Below, in pieces: positions 51,807 through 60,950 of a stretch of DNA of 64,000 nucleotides; position 1 is the first letter of the stretch; every line of letters begins with the position of its first letter. Below the pieces are notes generated by a model. It worked only from the letters and a program-made list of their open reading frames with translations, did no database searches and was not told where the DNA came from. Made by a program: the position numbers and the translations under genes. Origin of the DNA: Xanthobacter flavus. Lineage in GTDB: Bacteria > Pseudomonadota > Alphaproteobacteria > Rhizobiales > Xanthobacteraceae. The DNA is taken from contig NZ_JAGGML010000001.1 of the NCBI RefSeq assembly GCF_017875275.1, positions 1,302,001-1,366,000 of the forward strand. The letters run 5' to 3'.

Positions 51807-53587
51807 CGAGCCGCCTCCGCTTCGCCGATGGTGGAGGCCAAATCCGGCACGAGATCGCCATCGCGCACGCCATGGCGCAGGAGGTCCGCCGGCGTGCCTT
51901 CGGCGACGATCCGCCCGCGCGCAAGCACTATGATGCGGTCGGCATCCGCCACGCTCGCCAAGCGATGGGCGGCGACGAGGCCGGTGCGACCGGCGAGGAG
52001 ACGCGACAGGGCAGCCTGCACGGCGGCCTCGCTCTCCCGGTCGAGATGGGCGGTGGGCTCATCCAGCACCACGAGCGGGGCGGCGCGGTAGAAGGCGCGG
52101 GCGACCGCGAGGCGGTGGGCCTGTCCGCCTGACAGGCCTGCTCCGCCTTCACCCACGTATGCCGCGAGGCCACCGGGCAAGTCGGCGACCACATCGGCGA
52201 GGCCGGCATCGGCCACCGCCCGGGCCAGCCGCGCGGGATCCGGCGCGGCCTCGCCGGGGGCGATGTTGGCGGCGAGCGATCCGGCGAACAGGCGTGGGCG
52301 CTGGGGCACGTAGGCCATGCGGCGCCGCACGGCAGCAATGTCCAGTTCCGCCAGCGGCACGCCGTTCACCAGCACACGGCCGGCGGTGGGGCGCACGAAG
52401 CCGAGCACGAGGTTGAGGATGGAAGACTTTCCGGCGCCCGAAGGCCCGACCAGCGCCACCGTCTTGCGCGGGTCAACCGAGAAGCTCACATCCTCCAGCG
52501 CGACGCGCCCGTCCGGGAAGGTGAGGGAGACGTTCTCGAAGCGGATGGAGATGGCCTCGGGTCCGGGCGTTGGCGCCGAGCCACCGCTCTCGGCGAGGGC
52601 GGGCATCTCTTCCAGCGCGACGAGGCGCTCGGCGGCGCCGATGGCCTCCATGCGGGCGTGATAGGCGGTGCCCATGGCGCGCAGCGGCGCATAGAATTCC
52701 GGCGCCAGCAGCAGCACGAACAGGCCGGGAAAGAAGGCCATCTCGCCCCACAGCAGGCGGAAGCCGATGAAGATGGCGATGAGGGCGATGGAGACGGTGG
52801 CGAAGAATTCCAGCACCGCCGATGACAGGAAAGCGACGCGCAGCACCGCCATCGTGTCGCGCCGGTAGTCGTCGGCGACGGCCGCCACCTCCGCCACCAT
52901 GCGGTCGGCCGCGTTGAACGCCTTCAGCGTCGCAAGCCCCTGCACCGCATCAAGCAGGTGCCCGGACATGCGGGCCAGCCGGCGCCACTGCTTCTGGTTC
53001 AGCGCCTCGGTGCCCTTGCCGATGAGGATCATGAAGATCGGGATGAAGGGCGCCGTCGCCAGCAGGATGAGGCCGGACACCCAGTCGAACGGGAACACCG
53101 CGACCAGTACCGCCACCGGCAGCATCACCGCCAGCACCGAGGCCGGGATGTAGCGGGAATAATAGGGTTCGACGGCGCGCACGCCGTCCGCCAGCGCCGC
53201 CACCAGTTCGCCGGTGCGCGCCTCGGCGAGGCCCACGGGGCCGATGGCCTCCACGCGATCGAGGAGCCGGGCGCGCAGGGCGCGCATCACCTTCGCCGCG
53301 GCGGCAAAGCCGAAATGCTCGCTCGCCCAGACCGCGCCGAAGCGCAGCAGGATCGCGCAAACGAGGGCGGCAAGCTCGAAGACGTGCGCGGAGAGCGCCT
53401 CCCGGCGGAACAGCACGGCATCGATGATGCGGGCGACGAGAAAGGCCTGCGCGATGATGAGGAGCCCGGTCGCCGCCGATGCCGCGAGGGATCGGCCGAG
53501 GTCCGCCCGCGCGGTGCCGCGAAAGCCCGACAGGAAGGCGGAGAGGCGCTTGCGATCCGTGGCGATAGCGACCCCTCCCTCGTTCAT
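51803..53587 (-). CDS. cydD: CydD, thiol ABC exporter subunit
   Basis: A 594-residue half-transporter, first gene of cydDC. The membrane domain contains GLLIIAQAFLVARIIDAVLF and EPYYSRYIPASVLAVMLPVA, then VQGLATLKAFNAADRM, a motif of CydD. The ATPase has Walker A GPSGAGKSS, Q-loop MAYVPQRPRLFAG, signature LSGGQAHRLAVARAF, Walker B LVVLDEPTAHLD and H-loop LVAAHRLASVADAD. The ATG at 53587 is chosen as the family-like start; the frame extends to 53647 with non-conserved sequence. Confidence 0.92.
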   Translation of the reverse strand: MNEGGVAIATDRKRLSAFLSGFRGTARADLGRSLAASAATGLLIIAQAFLVARIIDAVLFRREALSAHVFELAALVCAILLRFGAVWASEHFGFAAAAKVMRALRARLLDRVEAIGPVGLAEARTGELVAALADGVRAVEPYYSRYIPASVLAVMLPVAVLVAVFPFDWVSGLILLATAPFIPIFMILIGKGTEALNQKQWRRLARMSGHLLDAVQGLATLKAFNAADRMVAEVAAVADDYRRDTMAVLRVAFLSSAVLEFFATVSIALIAIFIGFRLLWGEMAFFPGLFVLLLAPEFYAPLRAMGTAYHARMEAIGAAERLVALEEMPALAESGGSAPTPGPEAISIRFENVSLTFPDGRVALEDVSFSVDPRKTVALVGPSGAGKSSILNLVLGFVRPTAGRVLVNGVPLAELDIAAVRRRMAYVPQRPRLFAGSLAANIAPGEAAPDPARLARAVADAGLADVVADLPGGLAAYVGEGGAGLSGGQAHRLAVARAFYRAAPLVVLDEPTAHLDRESEAAVQAALSRLLAGRTGLVAAHRLASVADADRIIVLARGRIVAEGTPADLLRHGVRDGDLVPDLASTIGEAEAAR

Positions 53588-53687
53588 GGTCCGGGCGCAA
53601 TCGCCCGGAGGCAGCCGGGAGATACCACACGCGCCCGCCGTCCACACTGCGATGAAGGCGCCCAGGCGGAGCGCCAGTCCGCAGAGC

Positions 53688-54332
53688 CTAGGCGGGGGGC
53701 TGCTCCGCGTCTTCCCCGTTCGCCCGCGCGGCGAGGCCTTGATGGAGCAGGTCCACCACCTCGTGCGGCAGATTGAGGGCGAGAGCTGCGGCGTGGCCTT
53801 CCTCGGACATCTTCCCCCAGGTCTTGGCGAGGATGCCGGCCACCTTCTCCGGCTCCGGGCGATGCTTCAACAGGAAGGCATCCAGTTCGTGGGTGAGGAA
53901 GACGAGCACCGCCACGTCCTCCAGGGCCTGCGTGTCCGGATCCTGCTTCAGCCGGTCCTTGCGGACGATCTTGCCCACGCGCTCGGCGAAGTCCGGCGCG
54001 AAGCCAAGGCCGCGCAGGATCTCGGCGATGCGGCGCTCATGGACGTTCTTCAGCTCCGTGCGCCAGCGGAAATAGCCGGCCTTGCCCGCCGGATAGGTCT
54101 CGCGCGGGATGGTGAAGCGCTCGATGTGCTGGCCCCGCGCGGCGATCCTCAGCGCGTCGGAGGCATCCGGCCGGAAGCGGGCCAGCGCCTGCGTCATGCG
54201 CTGGCCGTAGAGCACCGCAGCCGGCACGCTCCGGCCGTCCACATCCACCCGAACGGGATCGGCGGCGTTGGCGGCATCGATGGCGGCGTAGGCCCTCTCC
54301 AGCAAGGCGGCGGGAATCGCATCGCGCGTCAT
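53688..54332 (-). CDS. DUF4202 protein
   Basis: A 214-residue soluble protein matching DUF4202: ERAYAAIDAANAADPVRVDV, VLYGQRMTQALARFRPDASD, RIAARGQHIERFTIPRETYP and GYFRWRTELKNVHERRIAEI, then LEDVAVLVFLTHELDAF. The regularly spaced His, Arg and Asp residues resemble an HD-like or metal-binding helical protein, but no function is established. It is co-oriented with cydDC after a 100-base gap and with the following membrane-protein gene after 53 bases. Confidence 0.85.
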   Translation of the reverse strand: MTRDAIPAALLERAYAAIDAANAADPVRVDVDGRSVPAAVLYGQRMTQALARFRPDASDALRIAARGQHIERFTIPRETYPAGKAGYFRWRTELKNVHERRIAEILRGLGFAPDFAERVGKIVRKDRLKQDPDTQALEDVAVLVFLTHELDAFLLKHRPEPEKVAGILAKTWGKMSEEGHAAALALNLPHEVVDLLHQGLAARANGEDAEQPPA

Positions 54333-54385
54333 CGGGGCTCCTGTCCGGCTTCAGGCGGCCATCATGCCGGTCGGTGCGCGCGTGT

Positions 54386-54901
54386 CTAGCGCAGGCGCAG
54401 CCGTGCCCAGCGCCACAGCGCCCGCGCACGCCGTTTCAGCTCGTCGAGCCGCAGCCATTCCACCACCGAGCGATGCACGGAGGCGGCGGTCTCGATCACA
54501 TAAGCCATCCAGCGCACCGTCATCAGCTGCGCCTTGCCGGCAGAAAAGATGCGCTCGATGAGCACGAAGCTCACCAGATGCGCCAGCAGGAACAGGACTG
54601 TGCCGGTGCGCACATGGCCGTTGGCGATGTGAATGAGCGCGAGGAACTTCACCGGCTCCACCACGCCGTACGGCACCACAATGAGCACCAGCACCGCATA
54701 GGCCGGCAGGCGGCCGACCCACGCCTCGAACCGCTGCACCAGCTTGAGCGCAGCGAGCCAATTCAGCAGCGGGCGATAGAGCGGGCGGACCAGCTCGTCG
54801 AGCAGGATGACAACCCCGACCACCAGCCGGAACGCGAGGCGCAGCACCCCGAGGAGCGGATTGCGCGTGCGGGCGGGACGGGGCGGCGGGGATTCGACCA
54901 T
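54386..54901 (-). CDS. Conserved membrane protein of unknown function
   Basis: A 171-residue protein with three hydrophobic stretches: LLGVLRLAFRLVVGVVILLD, PAYAVLVLIVVPYGVVEPVK and TGTVLFLLAHLVSFVLIERI. The tail is basic (DELKRRARALWRWARLRLR). The start ATG at 54901 was chosen because upstream codons do not look protein-like. I do not recognise a family. It lies between DUF4202 and an acetyltransferase, all on the minus strand with short gaps. Confidence 0.7.
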   Translation of the reverse strand: MVESPPPRPARTRNPLLGVLRLAFRLVVGVVILLDELVRPLYRPLLNWLAALKLVQRFEAWVGRLPAYAVLVLIVVPYGVVEPVKFLALIHIANGHVRTGTVLFLLAHLVSFVLIERIFSAGKAQLMTVRWMAYVIETAASVHRSVVEWLRLDELKRRARALWRWARLRLR

Positions 54902-54975
54902 GGCGCGATGATGCCGGGTAAACCGCCACCGCGATATATGCCGCTGCGGAATGGCGCTGGCAGATCCGGAGCGGT

Positions 54976-55656
54976 TCAGGCCAGCTCGGCGGCCGGAATC
55001 CACTCGGGTTCATAGGGCTCGATCGTTCCGAGTTCCACGGCCCTCTCCAAGGCATCGAGGCAGTCCGGCAAATTGGCGATATCGAAGCGCACGAGATCCG
55101 TCAGTGAGAAGCGCCACCAACGCAGACGCTCGAGCCGGACGATCGTTTCCGGATCGAACCGATAGCGCACGATCTGCGCCGGATTGCCTGCGACGATGGC
55201 ATAGGCCGGGACGTCGCGCGTGATGCACGAGAGCGCACCGATCACCGCGCCGTTCCCGATGGTGACCCCGGAGCGGACGAAGGCATCCTGCCCGATCCAG
55301 ACGTCATGGCCGATCTTCACCGGCTTCACGCTGCTGGCAAACCAGTGCCGCTCAGGAGCATCTGTGCCGGATACAAAACGATCCCAACCATAAAGCGTCG
55401 GATTTTCAAAACTCGAACTGGTCGAAAGCCGGGATATATCATGCTCATTGGCGCCCAGCGTGACGCCCGGCGCGATCGAGCAATATCGGCCCACTTCCAC
55501 CCAGCACGCATGTCCCGCTGCGTGCAGCATGGAAAAGGCACCGAAGCGGGACGGGAACTCGCTCCGAATGTGCTTGGTCACCAGACAGGGTGGCTCAAAC
55601 GCCAACGCCGCATGTGCGCTCGATGCATCGATGTTGGCTTGCACGCCCGCGTTCAC
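54976..55656 (-). CDS. Hexapeptide-repeat acetyltransferase (XAT/CatB-like)
   Basis: A 226-residue left-handed beta-helix acetyltransferase. Hexapeptide repeats run through VGRYCSIAPGVTLGANEHDI and HDVWIGQDAFVRSGVTIGNG, then AVIGALSCITRDVPAYAIVA and GNPAQIVRYRF, the end signature of xenobiotic acetyltransferases and sugar O-acetyltransferases. The catalytic His in ANEHDIS fits the CatB class. I chose GTG at 55656, with GAGGGGG 4 bases upstream, because sequence farther upstream is not protein-like. The substrate could be a sugar or an antibiotic; context gives no hint. Confidence 0.8.
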   Translation of the reverse strand: MNAGVQANIDASSAHAALAFEPPCLVTKHIRSEFPSRFGAFSMLHAAGHACWVEVGRYCSIAPGVTLGANEHDISRLSTSSSFENPTLYGWDRFVSGTDAPERHWFASSVKPVKIGHDVWIGQDAFVRSGVTIGNGAVIGALSCITRDVPAYAIVAGNPAQIVRYRFDPETIVRLERLRWWRFSLTDLVRFDIANLPDCLDALERAVELGTIEPYEPEWIPAAELA

Positions 55657-55964
55657 CGCGCCCCCCTCATCCGACCGCTCCACCCTTCGGGCCGGGACAG
55701 AAAAGGCACCGGGTCGTTCATCAGGACTCCTTCCCAGAGCACATTTTCCGAGCTCGTGAGCAAGGCTTAACGGCAAAAGTACGAGAACTGGACCGAGGAC
55801 GCAACCAAGTCTGCGGACCATGGGTCGGCATCAGGATCTGGCCGGTCCAGTTGGAGGGAAAGCGATGTGGAAGCATAAGTTCCAGGTCTCCCCGAGTTTG
55901 AATCACCTCACGACTTCGAAAGCCGGCGGCCCGCCACGGCCTTTACCGTCCGCCGACCTCGCGC
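55657..55964. other. Intergenic stretch upstream of the acetyltransferase
   Basis: About 308 bases without a supported gene. It must hold the acetyltransferase promoter and the 3' end of the LacI-type gene, which reads in the same direction. No hairpin with a T run or clear -35/-10 pair was found. Confidence 0.5.
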
Positions 55965-57047
55965 CTATCGGGCGGAGGGCCGAATGTCCGTGCCGACGCG
56001 GCGGGGGCGACCGGCGCGGGTTGCGGCCGGTGGGGCCGTCGATCGGCGGGGGATGAGGGTCGGCGCGGCGATGCGCAGGCGGTCGGCGCTGGTCGCGGGG
56101 CCGCGCGTCAAAAGGTCCAGCGCGTCGGCGGCGATCTGGTCGAACGGCACGCGCACGGAGGTGAGCGGGGTCGGCAGGCGGCTGACGATCGGGATGTCGT
56201 TATAGCCCACGATGGAGACATCGCCGGGCACGGACAGGCCGAGCCGGGCGAGCGTCGAGAGGGCGCCGATGGCGGTGTTGTCGTTCACCGCGAAGAGCGC
56301 CGTGGGCGGCTCGGCCGTGCTCATGAGCCGCTCGGCCGCGTCCGCTCCCGAATCGATGCCAAAGGTGGATTCGACCACGAGCACCGGGTCATCCGCGATG
56401 CCGGCCTCCGCGAGCGCCTGCCGGTAGCCTTCCACGCGCCCCTGGCTGCTGGATGCGTAGGACGGGCCGGCGATGAGGCCGATGCGGCGATGGCCGAGGT
56501 CGATCAGATGCCGCGTGGCGAGGTATCCGCCAAGCCGGTCGTCGCCCACCGACGCCAGGCTTCGCCCGTCGCTGCGCAAAGCGAGCACATAGGGCACGCC
56601 GCGATCTGAAAGTTCCTGGGCGAAGTCGTCCCCTTCCCGCGCGGTGGAGAGGACAAGTCCGTCGACGCCCCGCTGGAGCAGCGTCTGCGCGGCCTTGCGG
56701 TCGGCGCGCGGCTCGTCGTCGGTGGTGGCGACGATGGCGAACTGTCCGGTGCGGGCGCAGGCGCGGGCGAGCGCCTCGTAGAGCATGGCCATCACGGTGT
56801 CGGTCAGCCGGGGCACGATGACGCCGATGGTGTCGGTCTGGCCGCGGCGCAGGCTTGCTGCGGAGACGTCGCGCACATAGCCGAGGCTCTCCGCCACCTG
56901 CCGCACCCGCCGGGCGGTCGCATTCTCCGAGCGCGGCAGGCGCTCGTCGAGGATGCGCGAGACGGTGGACTTGGACACACCCGCCGCCGCCGCGACGTCA
57001 AGGATGGTGACGCGCCCCTGCCGCTCGTGCGGTTCGTCATCGTTCAA
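55965..57047 (-). CDS. LacI-family repressor
   Basis: A 360-residue LacI regulator. The HTH is VTILDVAAAAGVSKSTVSRI, followed by hinge LGYVRDVSAASLRRGQTDTI. The periplasmic-binding-type effector domain has GVIVPRLTDTVMAMLYEALA, GLVLSTAREGDDFAQELSDR and VPGDVSIVGYNDIPIVSRLP. The C-terminus is Pro/Arg-rich (PPAATRAGRPRRVG). It is divergent from the DapA-like operon, with a perfect 12-bp palindrome at that operon's promoter. It probably represses the operon and may be released by the operon's substrate. Confidence 0.94.
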   Translation of the reverse strand: MNDDEPHERQGRVTILDVAAAAGVSKSTVSRILDERLPRSENATARRVRQVAESLGYVRDVSAASLRRGQTDTIGVIVPRLTDTVMAMLYEALARACARTGQFAIVATTDDEPRADRKAAQTLLQRGVDGLVLSTAREGDDFAQELSDRGVPYVLALRSDGRSLASVGDDRLGGYLATRHLIDLGHRRIGLIAGPSYASSSQGRVEGYRQALAEAGIADDPVLVVESTFGIDSGADAAERLMSTAEPPTALFAVNDNTAIGALSTLARLGLSVPGDVSIVGYNDIPIVSRLPTPLTSVRVPFDQIAADALDLLTRGPATSADRLRIAAPTLIPRRSTAPPAATRAGRPRRVGTDIRPSAR

Positions 57048-57090
57048 CGGCTTGTGTCCTTCGATCCAGGGCCAGGTGACAGATTAGCGG

Positions 57091-57120
57091 TTGACAGGAG
57101 AAGGCGACAACCGCAATTAT
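57091..57120 (+). promoter_or_regulatory. Sigma70-type promoter of the DapA-like/Bug/MFS operon
   Basis: TTGACA (57091-57096) and AATTAT (57115-57120) are separated by 18 bases (17 to CAATTA). The operator palindrome begins at the next base, so transcription start lies inside it. Confidence 0.6.
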
Positions 57121-57132
57121 GGGAACGTTCCC
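57121..57132. promoter_or_regulatory. Perfect LacI-type operator palindrome
   Basis: GGGAACGTTCCC is a perfect 12-bp palindrome, with a central CG as in LacI/GalR-family operators. It lies directly downstream of the -10 box and between the divergent LacI gene and the DapA-like gene. A bound LacI protein would block initiation. Confidence 0.75.
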
Positions 57133-57216
57133 GCTAACGATCCAACAAAAGCTGCGGGTCGGAGGAAGCGGGACCGGATTTTCGGTCTGAACGACCCCAA
57201 GGAAGGAACTGGAACC

Positions 57217-58149
57217 ATGGCTATCGACTGGAAGGGCCTGAACCCCGCCCCCGTCACCCTCTTCAAGGACAACGGCGACGTCGACTTCGACGGCAACGCC
57301 CGCCTCGCCAAGTGGCTGGCCGCCATCCCGGGCGTGAAGAGCCTCGTCATCCTCGGCCATGCCGGCGAGGGCACCTTCCTGACCTTCGAGGAGCAGATCG
57401 AGCTCATCCGCGTCTACAAGGACGCCACCCCCCTCCCGGTCATCGCCGGCATCACCGGTGAAGGCACCAAGGTCGCCGAGATCGAGGCCAAGAAGAAGTT
57501 CGACGCCGGCGCGAGCGGCGCGCTCGTGTATCCGAACCACGGCTGGCTGCGTTTCGGCTACCAGAAGGGCGCCCCGCAGGACCGCTACAAGGCCATCGCC
57601 CAGTCCGGCCTCGAGTGCATCCTGTTCCAGTATCCGGCCGTGACGAAGGCCAATTACGACCTCGACACCCAGCTCGAGATCGCCGCCATTCCGGGCGTGA
57701 CCGCCACCAAGAACGGCGTGCGCGACATGAAGCGCTGGTACAACGAGATTCCCGCCCTGAAGAAGGCGTTCCCGAACCTCGCCATCATGTCCTGCCACGA
57801 CGAGTGGCTGCTGCCCACCATGTTCGACGTGGACGGCCTGCTGGTCGGCTACGGCAACATGGCGCCCGAGCTGCTCATCGAATTCCTCAAGGCCGGCAAG
57901 GCGCAGGACTACACCCTCGCCCGCAAGTACCACGAGCAGCTGCTGCCCGTGACCCGCGCCGTCTATCACCGCGGCTCGCACATGGAGGGCACCGTCGCCC
58001 TCAAGCATGCGCTGCGCGCCCGTGGCCTCATCGACAACGTGAACATCCGCGAGCCGCTGAAGCCCCTCGGCGACGCCGCCGATGCCGAGATCCGCGCCGC
58101 CGTGAAGGCCTCGGGCCTCACCGTGGTCGCCGACGCCCTCGCCGCCTGA
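57217..58149 (+). CDS. Dihydrodipicolinate synthase-family aldolase/lyase
   Basis: A 310-residue class I aldolase of the DapA/NanA superfamily. The Schiff-base Lys is in PGVTATKNGVRDMK, with the Tyr in LFQYPAVTKANYD. The sequence VILGHAGEGTFLTFEEQIEL takes the place of the usual G-TGE-loop of DapA. Other family members are N-acetylneuraminate lyase, 2-keto-3-deoxy-sugar aldolases and 5-keto-4-deoxyglucarate dehydratase. The context (LacI, Bug, MFS, small monooxygenase) indicates catabolism rather than lysine synthesis. AAGGAACTGG precedes the ATG. The substrate is unknown, probably a 2-oxo acid from a sugar acid or aromatic. Confidence 0.85.
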   Translation: MAIDWKGLNPAPVTLFKDNGDVDFDGNARLAKWLAAIPGVKSLVILGHAGEGTFLTFEEQIELIRVYKDATPLPVIAGITGEGTKVAEIEAKKKFDAGASGALVYPNHGWLRFGYQKGAPQDRYKAIAQSGLECILFQYPAVTKANYDLDTQLEIAAIPGVTATKNGVRDMKRWYNEIPALKKAFPNLAIMSCHDEWLLPTMFDVDGLLVGYGNMAPELLIEFLKAGKAQDYTLARKYHEQLLPVTRAVYHRGSHMEGTVALKHALRARGLIDNVNIREPLKPLGDAADAEIRAAVKASGLTVVADALAA

Positions 58150-58171
58150 TCGGCCACCGGGCACCAAACCG

Positions 58172-58197
58172 CACCGGACCGCTTCGGCGGTCCGGTG
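58172..58197 (+). promoter_or_regulatory. Hairpin with UUCG tetraloop after the DapA-like gene
   Basis: CACCGGACCGC (58172-58182), loop TTCG, GCGGTCCGGTG (58187-58197) form a perfect 11-bp stem with a very stable tetraloop. No T run follows. It separates the lyase gene from the Bug gene and may stabilise the upstream mRNA or reduce read-through. Confidence 0.65.
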
Positions 58198-58286
58198 ACG
58201 GGCCATGGCGAGCGCCGGCGCATCCGGCGTGCATAATTGAAAACAAGCCGCAAACCGGGAGCAACCCGGGGCATCTGGAGGAAAAC

Positions 58287-59267
58287 ATGCTCAAGCGCCG
58301 GGACTTCCTGTTCTCGTCCGCTGCCCTCTTCGGCGCAGCCCTCGCCCCGACCGTCCTAAGGGCGGCGAGCGACTTTCCCAGCCGGCCCATCAAGCTCGTC
58401 GTCCCGTTCGCCCCCGGCGGCGGCGTCGACGTATTCGCCCGCCTGATCGGACAGAAGCTCAAGGACCTCAAGGGCTACACCGTCGTCATCGACAACCGCA
58501 GCGGGGCCAACGGCACCACCGGCGGCAGCGCCGTGCGCAAGGCCGATCCGGACGGCTACACCATCCTCTTCTCGGCCGGCACCCATGTGATGGCCGGCAG
58601 CGTGATGAAGACGCCGCCCTATGACGCCGTCGCGGACTTCGCGCCCATCGCGCGGGCCGGCGAAGCGCCCATGATCATGGTGATGTCGCCGAAGCGGCCG
58701 CAGACCACCATCGCCGAGATCGTCGCCAGCGCCCGCAAGACCCCGCAGGACTGGAACCTCGCCGTCGCCGCCATGGGTTCGCCCGGCCACCTCGCGACCA
58801 TCGAGTTCAACAAGCTGGCGGGCCTCAACCTCGACATCATCCCCTATCGCGGCACCGCTCCGGGCCTCAACGACGTGGCGGGCGGCAACGTCCAACTGAT
58901 GATCGACCCGGTGCTGGCGCTGCTGCCCTACGCGCAGGCGGGAAATGTGAAGGCCATCGCCCTCACCTCCAGCAAGCGGAGCAGCCTCGCGCCGCAGGTT
59001 CCGACCGCGGCCGAAAGCGGCCTGCCCGGCCTCGACCAGTTCTCCTGGTACGGCGTTTGGAGCCCGAAGGACATGCCGCCGGACCTCGTGAAGACCCTCA
59101 ATACCGCGGTGAACGAGGCCGTGCGTGCGCTGGCCGAGAGCGGGCAGCTCGCGAAGATCGGCATCGAGCCCATCTCCGAGACGCCGCAGCAGTTCGACGC
59201 CTTCCAGCGCGCCTACCTCAAGAAGGGCGCCGAACTGCTCGCCTCGGTGAATTTCGAGCCGAGCTGA
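58287..59267 (+). CDS. Bug-family periplasmic binding protein with Tat-type signal
   Basis: A 326-residue TctC/Bug protein. The N-terminus MLKRRDFLFSSAALFGA contains a twin-arginine motif (RRDFL), so Tat export is likely; cleavage is near LRA before ASDFPSRPIKLVVPFAPGGG. Other family segments are VVIDNRSGANGTTGGSAVRK, PDGYTILFSAG, IIPYRGTAPGLNDVAGGNV and PQVPTAAESGLPGL. No TctA or TctB is adjacent. The next gene is an MFS transporter. It may bind the substrate of that operon for sensing, or work with TctAB encoded elsewhere. GGAGGA is upstream of the ATG. Confidence 0.92.
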   Translation: MLKRRDFLFSSAALFGAALAPTVLRAASDFPSRPIKLVVPFAPGGGVDVFARLIGQKLKDLKGYTVVIDNRSGANGTTGGSAVRKADPDGYTILFSAGTHVMAGSVMKTPPYDAVADFAPIARAGEAPMIMVMSPKRPQTTIAEIVASARKTPQDWNLAVAAMGSPGHLATIEFNKLAGLNLDIIPYRGTAPGLNDVAGGNVQLMIDPVLALLPYAQAGNVKAIALTSSKRSSLAPQVPTAAESGLPGLDQFSWYGVWSPKDMPPDLVKTLNTAVNEAVRALAESGQLAKIGIEPISETPQQFDAFQRAYLKKGAELLASVNFEPS

Positions 59268-59428
59268 CGCAGCCCGGGCCGCGCGCCAAGCGGCCCCGGC
59301 TCCCCGTTTCTGAAAACAAGCCCCTCGACGACAAGGCCGCACGGCGCCCGTTTCCTCGCCCACCCGTCAGAACCTCCGCGCCTGTGCGCAGCAAGACCAA
59401 GAACAAATGCCCCCCTTGGAGGACCGAA

Positions 59429-60802
59429 ATGCTCATGCAGACCCCACCCCGGATGGTGGCCGACGGCCCGGCGGACATCAGCGCCCGCATCGAGCGGCTG
59501 CCGGTGACGCGCCGGGTGTTCTGGACCCGAAACATCATCGGGGCCGCCACCTTCTTTGACGGCTACACCGTCATCGCCATCGCCTATGCGATGCCGGTGC
59601 TGGTGCGCGAATGGGGTCTCAATCCCGAGCAGACGGGCATGATCCTCTCCATGGGCTACCTCGGGCAGCTCATCGGGGCGGTGTTCTTCGGCTGGCTGGC
59701 CGAGCGCATCGGCCGCCTCAGCGTGCTGCTCTTCACCATCCTCTTGTTCGTCAGCATGGACATCGCCTGCCTGTTCGCCTGGGGCGCGGCCTCCATGATG
59801 GCCTTCCGCTTCATCCAGGGCATCGGCACCGGGGGCGAAGTGCCGGTGGCGAGCGCCTATATCAACGAATACATCGGCTCGAAGGGGCGCGGCCGCTTCT
59901 TCCTGCTGTACGAGGTGATGTTCCTGTTCGGCCTTGTGGGCGCCGGCCTCATCGCCCGGGCGCTGGTGCCGGTCTATGGCTGGCAGGCCATGTTCCTGGT
60001 GGGTCTCGTTCCCGCCGCCATCCTCATCCCGCTGCGCTTCTTCATGAAGGAATCGCCCCGCTGGCTCGCGTCCAAGGGGCGCTATGCGGAGGCCGACCGG
60101 ATCGTGTCGGACCTGGAACGCAGCGCCATCGCCCAGGGCCATGTGCTGGCGGAGCCGAAGCCGGTGGCCGTGAAGGCGGTGGAGAAGTCCGGCATCCGCG
60201 AGCTGTTCAGCGGCATCTATCGCCGGCGCACGCTGACCATCTGGTCCATGTGGTTCTGCTCCTACCTCGTGGCCAACGGCATGATCGCCTGGCTGCCCAC
60301 CCTCTACCGGCAGACCTTCAACCTGCCGCTGGAAACCGCGCTGCTCTACGGCCTGCTCACCTCGGTAGCCGGCGTGGTGGCCTCCATCGCCTGCGCGCTC
60401 CTCATCGACAAGGTCGGCCGCAAGCGCTGGTACACCTTCGCCTTCCTCACGGCGCCGCTCCCGCTGCTGGCGCTGGTGTGGATGGGCGCGACCTCCCCCA
60501 CCGAGGTTCTGGTGCTCGCCGGCCTCGCCTATGCGATCGTGCAGACCATCACCTTCTCGCTCTACCTCTATTCGGCGGAGCTCTACCCGACCCGCCTCCG
60601 GGCGATCGGCACCGGGCTCGGCAGCGCCTGGCTGCGCCTCGGCTCCTCGGCCGGTCCCATCTTGGTCGGCACCATCATGGGCGCGGCGGGCATCCAGTAT
60701 GTGTTCGCGGCCTTCGCCGGCATCCTCGTGGTCGGCGCCCTCGTCACCATGTTCTTCGCCATCGAGACCAAGGGCCGGGTGCTGGAGGAGCTTTCCCCGT
60801 AG
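59429..60802 (+). CDS. MFS transporter, organic/aromatic acid type
   Basis: A 457-residue major facilitator of the metabolite:H+/aromatic acid symporter type, with about 12 hydrophobic helices. It has NIIGAATFFDGYTVIAIAYA, with the Asp typical of aromatic-acid:H+ symporters, and the MFS loop GWLAERIGRLSVLL. Other segments are RFIQGIGTGGEVPVASAYIN and ELYPTRLRAIGTGLGSAWLR. GGAGGA precedes the ATG at 59429 (Met3 is an alternative). It probably imports the acid that the DapA-like enzyme degrades. Confidence 0.9.
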   Translation: MLMQTPPRMVADGPADISARIERLPVTRRVFWTRNIIGAATFFDGYTVIAIAYAMPVLVREWGLNPEQTGMILSMGYLGQLIGAVFFGWLAERIGRLSVLLFTILLFVSMDIACLFAWGAASMMAFRFIQGIGTGGEVPVASAYINEYIGSKGRGRFFLLYEVMFLFGLVGAGLIARALVPVYGWQAMFLVGLVPAAILIPLRFFMKESPRWLASKGRYAEADRIVSDLERSAIAQGHVLAEPKPVAVKAVEKSGIRELFSGIYRRRTLTIWSMWFCSYLVANGMIAWLPTLYRQTFNLPLETALLYGLLTSVAGVVASIACALLIDKVGRKRWYTFAFLTAPLPLLALVWMGATSPTEVLVLAGLAYAIVQTITFSLYLYSAELYPTRLRAIGTGLGSAWLRLGSSAGPILVGTIMGAAGIQYVFAAFAGILVVGALVTMFFAIETKGRVLEELSP

Positions 60803-60950
60803 CCTGCCTTCGCCGGAGCGACGCGCGATCAGGACGCCGGCGGACCCACTGCGGGCCTCACCTCTACGAGGCGGCCAGTCGCAGGGCCCTTGACCTTCAT
60901 GCGGGAAGAAGGCCCATTGCCGGCCTCTTTTCCAAAGGGAGCCATCGAAG

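Noticed and set aside
50211-52091. A 626-residue plus-strand frame opposite cydC
   Set aside because: Antisense shadow; CydC Walker and signature motifs lie on the other strand.
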